Counted from the first letter of the stretch, positions 15,368-21,826 are shown. The stretch is 22,851 nt of DNA from Patescibacteria group bacterium (GCA_018056275.1 JAGPFW010000006.1:1-22851); one strand, 5' to 3'. A program made the numbers and translations. The notes: generated by a model not told the origin, from the sequence alone.

Positions 15368-15369
15368 TT

Positions 15370-15783
15370 ATGAAAGCCTTTATCAGAACATACTTTTTTG
15401 TATTTCTCGCCGTTTGTGTAACCCAATACCTTGTTGGTGGTTTAAAATATTCCAACGAATTTTCCAGCTCCTTTATACTATTTATTTTAGCGCTTACGTT
15501 GGTGCAGTTTTTCATTTTTCCCTTGCTTAAGATGATTGGTTTTCCCGTAAAAGGTTTAAGTGGACAACTTTTACAAGTTATTTTAACTGGTCTCACACTA
15601 TATGTTTCTACCACTCTTATTCTTAATTTTTCAGTTGTAGCTACCGTTCTTCCCGAAGTTCATATAGCCAATATTATTCTTCCTTCAAAGTATTTGAGCC
15701 CCCTTGAGTCCCTAATAGCTTCCTCGTTAGTTTTTAGTATAATATATGGGTTCCTTAATTGGTTATGTTCAGGTAAGAAATAA
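15370..15783 (+). CDS. Four-helix membrane protein of the phage holin 4 (YvlD-like) family
   Basis: 137 aa with four hydrophobic segments (about 5-25, 35-55, 65-90 and 110-132) and short loops, the layout of the Phage_holin_4_2 / YvlD family. These are usually chromosomal rather than phage genes; their function is unclear, perhaps in the envelope stress or membrane context. The sequence FPLLKMIGFPVKGLSG between helices 2 and 3 fits the family. No Shine-Dalgarno; an extended -10 ends six bases before the ATG. It overlaps secG by one base (TAATG). Nothing else here indicates a prophage. Confidence 0.75.
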   Translation: MKAFIRTYFFVFLAVCVTQYLVGGLKYSNEFSSSFILFILALTLVQFFIFPLLKMIGFPVKGLSGQLLQVILTGLTLYVSTTLILNFSVVATVLPEVHIANIILPSKYLSPLESLIASSLVFSIIYGFLNWLCSGKK

Positions 15784-16001
15784 TGTTAACAGTATTAAAA
15801 ACAGGTCAACTTATTATATCTTTGCTACTTACTGTTTTTGTCCTTGTTCAATCAAGAGAAGGGGGTTTAAGCTCTGCAGTAAGTAGTGGTGCAGGTTACA
15901 GGTCTAAAAGGGGTTTAGAGAAGATTATTTTTGTAGGAACGATTGTTCTAGGAATTCTTTTTTCATTCAACTCCTTGTGGCTTATTTATCTTTCGGAATG
16001 A
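15783..16001 (+). CDS. secG: Preprotein translocase subunit SecG
   Basis: Small accessory subunit of the SecYEG protein-export channel. 72 aa with two membrane helices (about 5-23 and 47-69) joined by a loop containing the family-typical VLVQSREGGLSSAVSSGAG. The length is normal. It starts in the TAATG overlap with the preceding stop, so translation is probably coupled; a weak AGG lies ten bases upstream. A TATAAT at 15738-15743 inside the previous gene could provide a second promoter. Confidence 0.88.
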   Translation: MLTVLKTGQLIISLLLTVFVLVQSREGGLSSAVSSGAGYRSKRGLEKIIFVGTIVLGILFSFNSLWLIYLSE

Positions 16002-16088
16002 GATTGTGATACCCAAAACATTTGTTTTGAGGAGTGGGAAATGCATCACTTTGAGGGAACATTCTTATAAGTGTATAAATGAAGCCTA

Positions 16089-16096
16089 TATAAAAT
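16089..16096 (+). promoter_or_regulatory. Candidate -10 of the murA-like gene
   Basis: TATAAAAT ends 12 bases before the ATG at 16109, in a pure A/T leader without a Shine-Dalgarno. An mRNA with only a few leader bases is expected. The preceding gap (16002-16088) holds no convincing terminator for secG. Confidence 0.4.
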
Positions 16097-16108
16097 AAAA
16101 AATCTTTT

Positions 16109-17374
16109 ATGAATGCTGTAAAAATAGAAGGAAAAACACCTCTTAATGGTTCCGTTACTCCGTCTGGATCAGCCATATCTGCATCTAAATTAATAATTGC
16201 TTCTTTATATTCTGGGGAAGAGGTTATTCTGGAGAATATTCCTAAAGTTGGGTTTACAGAAGATGAGGTATCCTTAATTCAATCTTTGGGGGGAGAATGC
16301 TTTTGGCTTGAGGGTAGTAAGCTTAGAATTAATACCTCTGGGGTTAACACCCATAGGATACCCTATGAAATTGGCTCAAGAAACAGATCCGCCCTGTTAG
16401 CTGCTGGGCCCTTGCTCTTTAGGTTTGGGAAAGCTGTTATCCCAAAGCCTGTAAATACCCCTCAAAAAGCAAGTCCAATTGATAGATTTATTTTAGTTTG
16501 GGAGGATTTGGGTTTTAAGGTTTCTCAAGATAGAGAATGGATTAGCATAGAGACCTCAGATGAAGGTTCAAAGGATATTAGTTTTAAGTCAAACACTCAT
16601 TCTGGTACCGAGAATGCTATTTTATCTTCTCTTTTTATTAAAGGTACTACTGTGATTAACAATGCTGCCGAAGAACCAGAAGTTGATGATTTAATCTCTT
16701 TTGTAAATTTGATTGGCGCAAATGTAAAGCGTACTGAATCTAGGAGGATTGAAGTGACTGGCGGTACTATATTTAAAGGAGGGGTTTTTGAGGTGCAGCG
16801 AGATAAGAATGAGGCAATATTCTTTGCTGTTGCGGGGTTACTAACAAAGGGATCCGTAACCATAAAGAATGTGAACAAAGTTTCTGTTTCGGCCTTTTTA
16901 AGTGTTTTAAACAAAATGGGTGCAAATTTTGAGTTTCAAGGTAATGACTTGTCTGTTTGGTATGGCGGTGAGACGTTTGTTCCTGTGGATGTATCCTCCA
17001 ATCCCGCTCCTGGGTTTCTCACGGATTGGATGCCCGCCCTGTGCGTGTTGGCAACCCAAGCACAAGGAGTTAGTGTTTTAAGTGAAAATATTTATTCGGA
17101 TGTTTGGGGATATATTAGGGATTTGAATCGTATGGGTGCAAGGATTTCAATTTTGGAAGGCACCCCAGAAAAAGTTTCTATCACAGGTCCTACTGTTTTT
17201 CACCCTGTGACTTTGGATATATCTGACATTCGTTCTGGGATGGCATTACTTTTGGCTGCTCTCTCTTCGGAAGGAGTGGTTGATATAAGAGGAATTGAAT
17301 ACCTAGATGCAGTTTTTGAAGATTTAGTTGTAAAACTGCAAAAGCTTGGAGCAAAGATTTCTTCTTGCAAGTGA
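16109..17374 (+). CDS. MurA-like enolpyruvyl transferase fold protein lacking the catalytic residues
   Basis: Homologous along its length to UDP-GlcNAc 1-carboxyvinyltransferase, the first committed step of peptidoglycan synthesis: 421 aa, with family blocks NxPxV, AAGPLLFRFG, NAAEEPEVDDLI, GFLTDWMPA and DIRSGMALLLAAL. Key residues are changed against E. coli MurA. K22-N23 of SGAKN is A22-I23. The loop PGGCTIGARPVD aligns without gaps to PVNTPQKASPID (114-125), so C115 becomes T117 and R120 becomes S122. The DRIETGT motif is lost near 231. R91, D305 and R397 equivalents (R93, D306, R375) remain. Mycobacterial- or chlamydial-type MurA have Asp at C115; this has neither. It may be inactive or do something else. 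It lies directly before mraY, and its stop TGA is part of the mraY -10. Confidence 0.82.
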   Translation: MNAVKIEGKTPLNGSVTPSGSAISASKLIIASLYSGEEVILENIPKVGFTEDEVSLIQSLGGECFWLEGSKLRINTSGVNTHRIPYEIGSRNRSALLAAGPLLFRFGKAVIPKPVNTPQKASPIDRFILVWEDLGFKVSQDREWISIETSDEGSKDISFKSNTHSGTENAILSSLFIKGTTVINNAAEEPEVDDLISFVNLIGANVKRTESRRIEVTGGTIFKGGVFEVQRDKNEAIFFAVAGLLTKGSVTIKNVNKVSVSAFLSVLNKMGANFEFQGNDLSVWYGGETFVPVDVSSNPAPGFLTDWMPALCVLATQAQGVSVLSENIYSDVWGYIRDLNRMGARISILEGTPEKVSITGPTVFHPVTLDISDIRSGMALLLAALSSEGVVDIRGIEYLDAVFEDLVVKLQKLGAKISSCK

Positions 17375-17380
17375 TATACT
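17372..17380 (+). promoter_or_regulatory. Extended -10 overlapping the murA-like stop codon, six bases before mraY
   Basis: TGATATACT: the TGA is the stop codon of the murA-like gene and the TATACT hexamer follows directly. Six bases later is the mraY ATG. Sequence and spacing are identical to the element before the holin-like gene. A leaderless mraY transcript is predicted. Confidence 0.65.
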
Positions 17381-17386
17381 AAAAGT

Positions 17387-18487
17387 ATGTTGATAGACTT
17401 ACTTTATCTTTTTGCGTCTTTAATTATTTCTGCGGTCTTATACCCAATATGGATAAAGTTTGTCTACACCTTTCAGATGGGAGAGAGAATAAGAGAAGAT
17501 GGTCCTGCCACCCATTTAAAGAAAAAAGGTACTCCCACTATGGGGGGTTTGGTCTTTATTTTTACAGTTTCTGTAATTACTTTTATTTTTAATCGCTCAA
17601 GGACCCAAACCCTTTTTCCTATTTTTGTGGCTTCATTGGCGGGACTTTTTGGTTTAATTGAAGATTTTACGAAAGTTTTTAGGTCTACTTCTGGCTCTAC
17701 GGATGAGAATCCGCTAAAGCTTTTGTTGTTACGTTTTATTTCCCCCATGGCCTCTTTTTTTGGAAATTTGCTTTCTCGTCTATTTGGGAAGCCTTTCGCT
17801 TTTATTAAAGAGTTTTTTTCTGTTTTGGGGAGCCGCCCGGAGCGGGGATTGCAATCCTATCAAAAATTTTTATTCCATTTAGCAATCGGGATTTTTGTGG
17901 CTTATTGGACTTACTTTAAGTTGGGATGGCATACTATATGGTTTCCTTTGGTTGGCGATGTTAATCTTGGCTTGTTTTACCCAATATTTATAGTGTTGCT
18001 TTTTATTACCATCCTCAATTTTGTAGCCTTTACCGATGGCTTGGATGGTTTGGCCGGTGGTTTGGGTTTTATATCTCTGTGTGCTTATTGGGTTTTGGCA
18101 GTCTCTTTAGGGTATTTTTCACTTTCAAAGTTTATTGCTACGTTTGTTGGTGCCTTAATACCTTTTTTATATTTTAATATTTATCCTGCTCGAGTTTTTA
18201 TGGGAAATGTTGGTTCTCATGTTTTGGGGGCCACTTTAGTAATGTTATCAATAATTATGCACCGTGAGTTTGCTTTGTTTGTTTTATTAGCAGTATTCAT
18301 AGTCGATGGGATTTCAAGCCCCCTGCAATCTTGGTCTGTAAAGCTTACAAAAAAAAGAATTTTTAGAATGGCTCCCCTACATCATCATTTTGAGCTGTTA
18401 GGTTGGCCGGAGACAAAGGTTACTATGAGATTTTGGCTTTTTGGCATATTTTTTGCATTCATAGGTATATTTGTAGCTCTTTTGTAG
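17387..18487 (+). CDS. mraY: MraY-like phospho-MurNAc-pentapeptide transferase with altered catalytic aspartates
   Basis: Membrane enzyme that makes lipid I from UDP-MurNAc-pentapeptide and undecaprenyl phosphate. 366 aa, about ten helices. Family motifs are clear: REDGPATHLKKKGTPTMGG (37-54), TDGLDGLAGG (216-225), APLHHHFELLGWPETKV (329-345). Two of the three residues treated as the Mg-binding/catalytic triad differ: the DD pair (E. coli D115-D116) is E92-D93, and the FMGD aspartate (D267) is Asn274 (FMGNVGS). About 45 extra residues (101-148, amphipathic) are inserted in the cytoplasmic loop before GLQSYQKF. The surrounding gene order (murA-like, mraY, ftsW) is that of a dcw cluster. Activity is uncertain. 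No Shine-Dalgarno is present. Confidence 0.88.
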   Translation: MLIDLLYLFASLIISAVLYPIWIKFVYTFQMGERIREDGPATHLKKKGTPTMGGLVFIFTVSVITFIFNRSRTQTLFPIFVASLAGLFGLIEDFTKVFRSTSGSTDENPLKLLLLRFISPMASFFGNLLSRLFGKPFAFIKEFFSVLGSRPERGLQSYQKFLFHLAIGIFVAYWTYFKLGWHTIWFPLVGDVNLGLFYPIFIVLLFITILNFVAFTDGLDGLAGGLGFISLCAYWVLAVSLGYFSLSKFIATFVGALIPFLYFNIYPARVFMGNVGSHVLGATLVMLSIIMHREFALFVLLAVFIVDGISSPLQSWSVKLTKKRIFRMAPLHHHFELLGWPETKVTMRFWLFGIFFAFIGIFVALL

Positions 18488-18508
18488 ATTTCCTTACAAG
18501 TTGGTTCT

Positions 18509-19717
18509 ATGCCCAGAAGAAAAAAAGAATTATTAAAAAGTTATCAAAAGACTACGCCACTTTTGATTGTTGTATTTTCTCTGCTTTTAATGGGAATTTT
18601 TGCTATATATAACTCTACTATTTTCTACTCACAAAGCATTTATGGTTCCCCATATAGGTTCATGTTTTTACATTTGGGTTGGGTTATTGTTGGTATGGTG
18701 GGTTTTTTTATCTTCTATACTTTTCATTATAAGACTTGGATACGATATAGCAGTTTTTTGTTTGTAATTACACTTGTTGTTCTTTTTATTCTTTCCTTCT
18801 TTGGGTTTTTTACTTTTCAGGTAGGTTTAATTGAATGTTCCCCATCGCGTGCATTTGTGCCTTGTATTAATGGTGCTTATAGGTGGTTGCATATAAACTC
18901 CGCCCCATTGCCAGAGATTCCCTTTTTGGGTGTGCTTAGTCTTCAGCCGTCTGAACTTGCAAAATTAACGACAATAATCTTTGTATCTGCTCTCCTTTCA
19001 AAAAGGCTTTCTTCAGCCAAAATCTTGGATAAAAATATATTTATTTCGTTTATTATTCCTGTGGGTTTGGTTTTTGTTATGGTTTTGTTGCAACCAAATA
19101 TGTCAACCGCAACGCTTATTCTTTTAATTTCCTTTGCGATATATTTTTGCTCAGGTGCCTCTCTAAAGCCTTTTTATCTGTTGGTGCCGGTTATATTGGT
19201 GCTCTTTTTGGTTTTAATGCTTGCGTCGCCTTATCGTCGTCAACGTTTTATGACCCTAGTAATGGGTGGTGATTCTGGTAATACTGCGCTTTCTTCGGGT
19301 TACCATACAAGACAGGTTCTTATTTCTTTAGGATCTGGTGGCGCTTTTGGAGTTGGAATAGGGCAGTCAAGGCAAAAATACCAATATCTACCAGAAGTCG
19401 CTTCTGACTCAATTTTTGCAATTATAGGTGAAGAACTTGGTTTTTTTGGAACCGTTTCTCTTGTTATCCTGTATTCGTTTTTAATTTATCAAGGTTTTAA
19501 TATTGCTTCTTCTGCGCCAGATATGTTCTCAAAATCTGTGGCTGTGGGAGTTACTTCTTGGATGGGATTGCAATTTTTTGTAAATGTTGCCTCTATGGTT
19601 CAATTGATCCCTTTAACTGGAGTTCCAATACCTCTAATCTCTTATGGAGGCTCTTCGCTTTTTTTTGTAATGTGTGGGTTGGGACTGTTGGCAAATGTGA
19701 GTAAATATTGTGATTAG
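18509..19717 (+). CDS. ftsW: FtsW/RodA-type SEDS glycan polymerase
   Basis: Polytopic SEDS protein that polymerises lipid II at the septum together with a class B PBP. 402 aa, about ten helices. Motifs: NGAYRWL (121-127), LQPSELAK (145-152), RRQRFMTL (243-250), GSGGAFGVGIGQS, LPEVASDSIFAIIGEELG (294-311) and the C-terminal PLISYGGSS (375-383). The aspartate shown to be essential in RodA/FtsW (in hTDFIFA) is Asp300, so catalysis should be possible. Oddities: the signature QPDxGT reads QPNMST (195-200), and the first long outer loop is enlarged with two cysteines (C110, C119) that might form a disulphide. It starts 21 bases after mraY with no Shine-Dalgarno. Confidence 0.93.
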   Translation: MPRRKKELLKSYQKTTPLLIVVFSLLLMGIFAIYNSTIFYSQSIYGSPYRFMFLHLGWVIVGMVGFFIFYTFHYKTWIRYSSFLFVITLVVLFILSFFGFFTFQVGLIECSPSRAFVPCINGAYRWLHINSAPLPEIPFLGVLSLQPSELAKLTTIIFVSALLSKRLSSAKILDKNIFISFIIPVGLVFVMVLLQPNMSTATLILLISFAIYFCSGASLKPFYLLVPVILVLFLVLMLASPYRRQRFMTLVMGGDSGNTALSSGYHTRQVLISLGSGGAFGVGIGQSRQKYQYLPEVASDSIFAIIGEELGFFGTVSLVILYSFLIYQGFNIASSAPDMFSKSVAVGVTSWMGLQFFVNVASMVQLIPLTGVPIPLISYGGSSLFFVMCGLGLLANVSKYCD

Positions 19718-20148
19718 TTTCTAAAGTAGTGTACATCTCCACTTGGTGCACCTTTTGCTATTGGGGTGCGTCCCGTTTTAGGCCTTACAAACTACTATAT
19801 CTTGGCTTACTTAGGAGGAGGCATAAAAAAATCTCCTATTGATATAAAAAAACACCAGAAGGAAGTTTTCTTTACCTGAGAACAAGAAACAGGGAATCTA
19901 GCTTCGGCATTTTTTATTAGAAAGGTACTTATCAAAAAATAGGTAATCGCCATTATCAAAACATTTTTGTATACCAAACACCTTCTTGGCGTAATATGTA
20001 TTATCTTTGCGGATATAGCAAAGATGGTTGGAATCCATTTATGTTGGATAAAGCATAATCTTGCCAAACATCAATTAAGGACCCGCTTGAGAGGAAAATA
20101 GCTGAAGGTGCCATCGCAAGTAGGAAATAGAGCCATTCTCATAAAGTA
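19718..20148. other. Noncoding, structured-looking stretch between ftsW and the 98-aa gene
   Basis: About 430 bases without a believable gene. Several short perfect stems occur: GCACC (19748-19752) / GGTGC (19765-19769) followed by GTCCCGTTTTA, a possible ftsW terminator; TAGGAGG (19812-19818) / TCTCCTA (19832-19838, one G-U); and ATCTTTGC (20003-20010) / GCAAAGAT (20018-20025), an 8-bp stem with a 7-base loop. This is compatible with an unidentified noncoding RNA, but the conserved cores of tmRNA, RNase P RNA and SRP RNA were looked for by eye and not found. Confidence 0.35.
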
Positions 20149-20157
20149 TGGTATAAT
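20149..20157 (+). promoter_or_regulatory. Extended -10 of the 98-aa gene
   Basis: TGGTATAAT is a perfect extended -10; no clear -35 is seen at 16-18 bp. The start is expected around 20163-20165, giving a leader of ~113 bases before the ATG. That leader begins with GTGGTTCCTTCCC and a pyrimidine-rich tract. Confidence 0.7.
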
Positions 20158-20231
20158 GCTAGTGGTTCCTTCCCTTTCCTTTTCTTTTATAGGTAGCTTA
20201 AAACTACTACGAGGCTAAGAGCAGTAAAAGA

Positions 20232-20260
20232 ATCCGTGGAGAAACCACGGATATTTTTTT
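20232..20260 (+). terminator. Leader attenuator: hairpin plus T7 just upstream of the Shine-Dalgarno
   Basis: ATCCGTGG (20232-20239), loop AGAAA, CCACGGAT (20245-20252), then A and seven T. This is a textbook intrinsic terminator, placed inside the leader and ending directly against the Shine-Dalgarno at 20261. GTGGTT at the mRNA 5' end (20162-20167) can pair with AACCAC (20243-20248) and open the 3' arm, a possible anti-terminator. This suggests control of the gene by premature termination; no known riboswitch core was recognised. Confidence 0.7.
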
Positions 20261-20272
20261 AAAGGAGGTGAT
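20261..20272 (+). promoter_or_regulatory. Full-length Shine-Dalgarno (12-nt complement to the 16S 3' end)
   Basis: AAAGGAGGTGAT is complementary over all 12 bases to the usual bacterial 16S rRNA 3' end (AUCACCUCCUUU). It lies four bases before ATG 20277 and rules out the in-frame GTG at 20268 as the start. It is the strongest ribosome site in the window. Confidence 0.85.
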
Positions 20273-20276
20273 TATT

Positions 20277-20573
20277 ATGGAAAAGTCAAAAAACCTAATA
20301 ATGGGACTTTGGAAGTTTCACGAACGCGTGGGTGAAAAAGAATTAATTGAAGTAGCTAATGAGTTAGCCAAGGACGCTAGGTATGTGCAACTCTACATTA
20401 GAAAAGTAAGTAAAGACCAAAATGGTATTGGCTTTGCTTACGAAAGTGATGGTACAGATGAGGCATACGATACTTATTTCGATAAGACCTCGGATAGCTT
20501 GAAAAGGATGTTTGGTAATGACTTAGTCGGTTGGGATATCGCAAGTACGGCAACTCTTATAAAGGGGTTTTAA
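20277..20573 (+). CDS. Small soluble protein of unknown function, 98 aa
   Basis: No family recognised. The protein (MEKSKNLIMGLWKFHERVGE...) is acidic, soluble, and probably mixed alpha/beta, with no signal peptide, membrane helix, Cys, or metal motif. A helix with KELIEVANELAKDARYVQ is followed by an aromatic and acidic middle (YESDGTDEAYDTYFDKTSD). It sits alone between ftsW and the murG-like gene with its own extended -10 promoter, a leader attenuator, a perfect Shine-Dalgarno and a hairpin terminator, all pointing to high and regulated expression. The insertion of this unit into a cell-division cluster is notable, and read-through of its terminator would enter murG, ftsQ and ftsA. Confidence 0.82.
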   Translation: MEKSKNLIMGLWKFHERVGEKELIEVANELAKDARYVQLYIRKVSKDQNGIGFAYESDGTDEAYDTYFDKTSDSLKRMFGNDLVGWDIASTATLIKGF

Positions 20574-20580
20574 CATGCCC

Positions 20581-20611
20581 TTTTGGTGGGAAGGAACCAC
20601 CAAAAATTTTT
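20581..20611 (+). terminator. Intrinsic terminator after the 98-aa gene
   Basis: TTTTGGTGG (20581-20589), loop GAAGGAA, CCACCAAAA (20597-20605), then ATTTTTAATT. Perfect 9-bp stem with T tract. Bases 20588-20600 (loop, part of both arms) are exactly complementary to the first 13 bases of the predicted transcript (20162-20174). Confidence 0.85.
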
Positions 20612-20690
20612 AATTCTCTCTATTACTTCTTCCTTTAATCTTCTAAGGTAATAATTCACAATTATCTTTCTGAAAAACCACAGTAATTAA

Positions 20691-20698
20691 GATAAAAT
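20691..20698 (+). promoter_or_regulatory. -10 box six bases before the murG-like ATG
   Basis: GATAAAAT, with TAAAAT at 20693-20698, followed by exactly six bases and ATG 20705. The same octamer and spacing precede uvrB. No Shine-Dalgarno; a leaderless transcript is predicted. Confidence 0.6.
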
Positions 20699-20704
20699 AA
20701 ACAT

Positions 20705-21826
20705 ATGAAAATTGCCATGACTGGTGGACATCACTCAAGTGCTCTTCCGCTTATTGACTATATTCAAGAAAAAGATCCTTTAGCAGAAATCATTTGGTTT
20801 GGACATAAGAATAGTGCTAAAGGAGATGAAAATCCAACTTTGGAATATATTCAGATTATAGAAAAGAACATTCCCTTTATTAACCTTCCTGCAGGAAAGT
20901 TTTACAAAACATACAATATTTTTAGACTTGCAAAAATTCCATTGGGGTTTATTTATGCCCTTTATTATTTATTGAAATATAAACCCGATGTAATTTTTTC
21001 CTTTGGGGGATATTTGGCGGTTCCTGTAGTTATTGTTGGATGGCTTTTGGGTATTCCTTCTCTTACCCATGAGCAAACTGTTGTAGCGGGATATGCTAAC
21101 AAACTGATTTCTATATTTGCAAAAACTGTATTAATTTCCCACGAAGAATCTTTTAGTTATTTTCCCGACTCAAAAACGGTTTATTCGGGGCTTCCGTTAC
21201 GAAGAGCCCTATTTGAGATCCAGTCAAATAATTTTATATTTAAAAACAATTTGCCTGTCCTTTACATAACCTGTGGAAAAACGGGATCGCACAAAATTAA
21301 TGAGGCAATTTATCATTGTTTACCTGATCTATTGAGAAAATACAACATAATTCATCAATGTGGAGATCATTCACTTTATAGAGATTTTGATAAGTTATCC
21401 GAATGGTATAGCAGGATTGTGCAAAATGCTTCCAAAGAAAAAGGATATTCCGACACTATGTTGGGTGAATATTATTTAAGAAAATTTGTTATGGATTCAG
21501 AAATAGGGGAAGTGTTTTCAAAAGCAGATGTACTGCTTACCCGTGCGGGAGCTCACATAGTTTTTGAAATAAAGACCTTTCAAAAGCCTGCGGTACTTAT
21601 CCCCATCCCATGGGTTTCTCATAATGAACAATATTTAAACGCAAGAACACTAGAAAAGATTGGGTTGGGTGTCATACTTTCGGAAGGTGATTTGAATTGC
21701 AAAAACATAATTGAGTCTTTGCACAAAGTCAGACAAATATCTCGTTCTTTAAGTCAGAATACCCCATGTTATTCGGAGGCGACCTTAGAAATAATGTATA
21801 AAGAGATGTCTAAACTTGTAAAATGA
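20705..21826 (+). CDS. MurG-like GT28 glycosyltransferase with altered nucleotide-sugar motifs
   Basis: By synteny and fold it is the enzyme adding GlcNAc to lipid I on the inner membrane face to make lipid II. 373 aa, two Rossmann domains. Recognisable blocks: TGGHHSSAL (6-14), SFGGYLAVPVV (99-109), HEQTVVAGYANK (122-133), RAGAHIVFE (280-288) and NEQYLNA (307-313). Changes against classical MurG: the first GG of GGTGGH is missing, HEQN is HEQT, and GGSQGAR is CGKTGSHK (190-197), which replaces the serine that contacts the UDP phosphates with Lys192. The Glu that binds the UDP ribose (E269 in E. coli) is kept as E288. It may be a divergent MurG or a GT28 relative with another acceptor. It overlaps ftsQ by four bases (ATGA). 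Confidence 0.82.
   Translation: MKIAMTGGHHSSALPLIDYIQEKDPLAEIIWFGHKNSAKGDENPTLEYIQIIEKNIPFINLPAGKFYKTYNIFRLAKIPLGFIYALYYLLKYKPDVIFSFGGYLAVPVVIVGWLLGIPSLTHEQTVVAGYANKLISIFAKTVLISHEESFSYFPDSKTVYSGLPLRRALFEIQSNNFIFKNNLPVLYITCGKTGSHKINEAIYHCLPDLLRKYNIIHQCGDHSLYRDFDKLSEWYSRIVQNASKEKGYSDTMLGEYYLRKFVMDSEIGEVFSKADVLLTRAGAHIVFEIKTFQKPAVLIPIPWVSHNEQYLNARTLEKIGLGVILSEGDLNCKNIIESLHKVRQISRSLSQNTPCYSEATLEIMYKEMSKLVK

Noticed and set aside
15370..15783. Holin-like gene as evidence for a prophage
   Set aside because: This family is widespread on chromosomes, and no phage structural, lysis or integrase genes are near.
16014..16049. Weak hairpin CAAAAC/GTTTTG and a 9-codon open frame starting near 16040 after secG
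   Set aside because: The hairpin has no GC content or T tract, and the mini frame has no support beyond a GGAG upstream.
19091..19110. Loss of the catalytic Asp in FtsW (QPN instead of QPD)
   Set aside because: The aspartate shown to be essential in SEDS proteins lies in the TDFIFA motif, which is present here as Asp300; the QPD change is only a signature variation.
19804..19810. GGCTTAC, as in the 3' conserved region of RNase P RNA
   Set aside because: The preceding ACAGAA and the 5' GAGGAAAGTCC core are absent at suitable positions, and the 5' half would fall inside ftsW.
19807..20067. 86-codon minus-strand open frame between ftsW and the 98-aa gene
   Set aside because: Composition is unlike a protein (Cys/Trp/Phe-rich, no domain), there is no Shine-Dalgarno or -10 at the spacing seen elsewhere, and the interval is full of hairpins.
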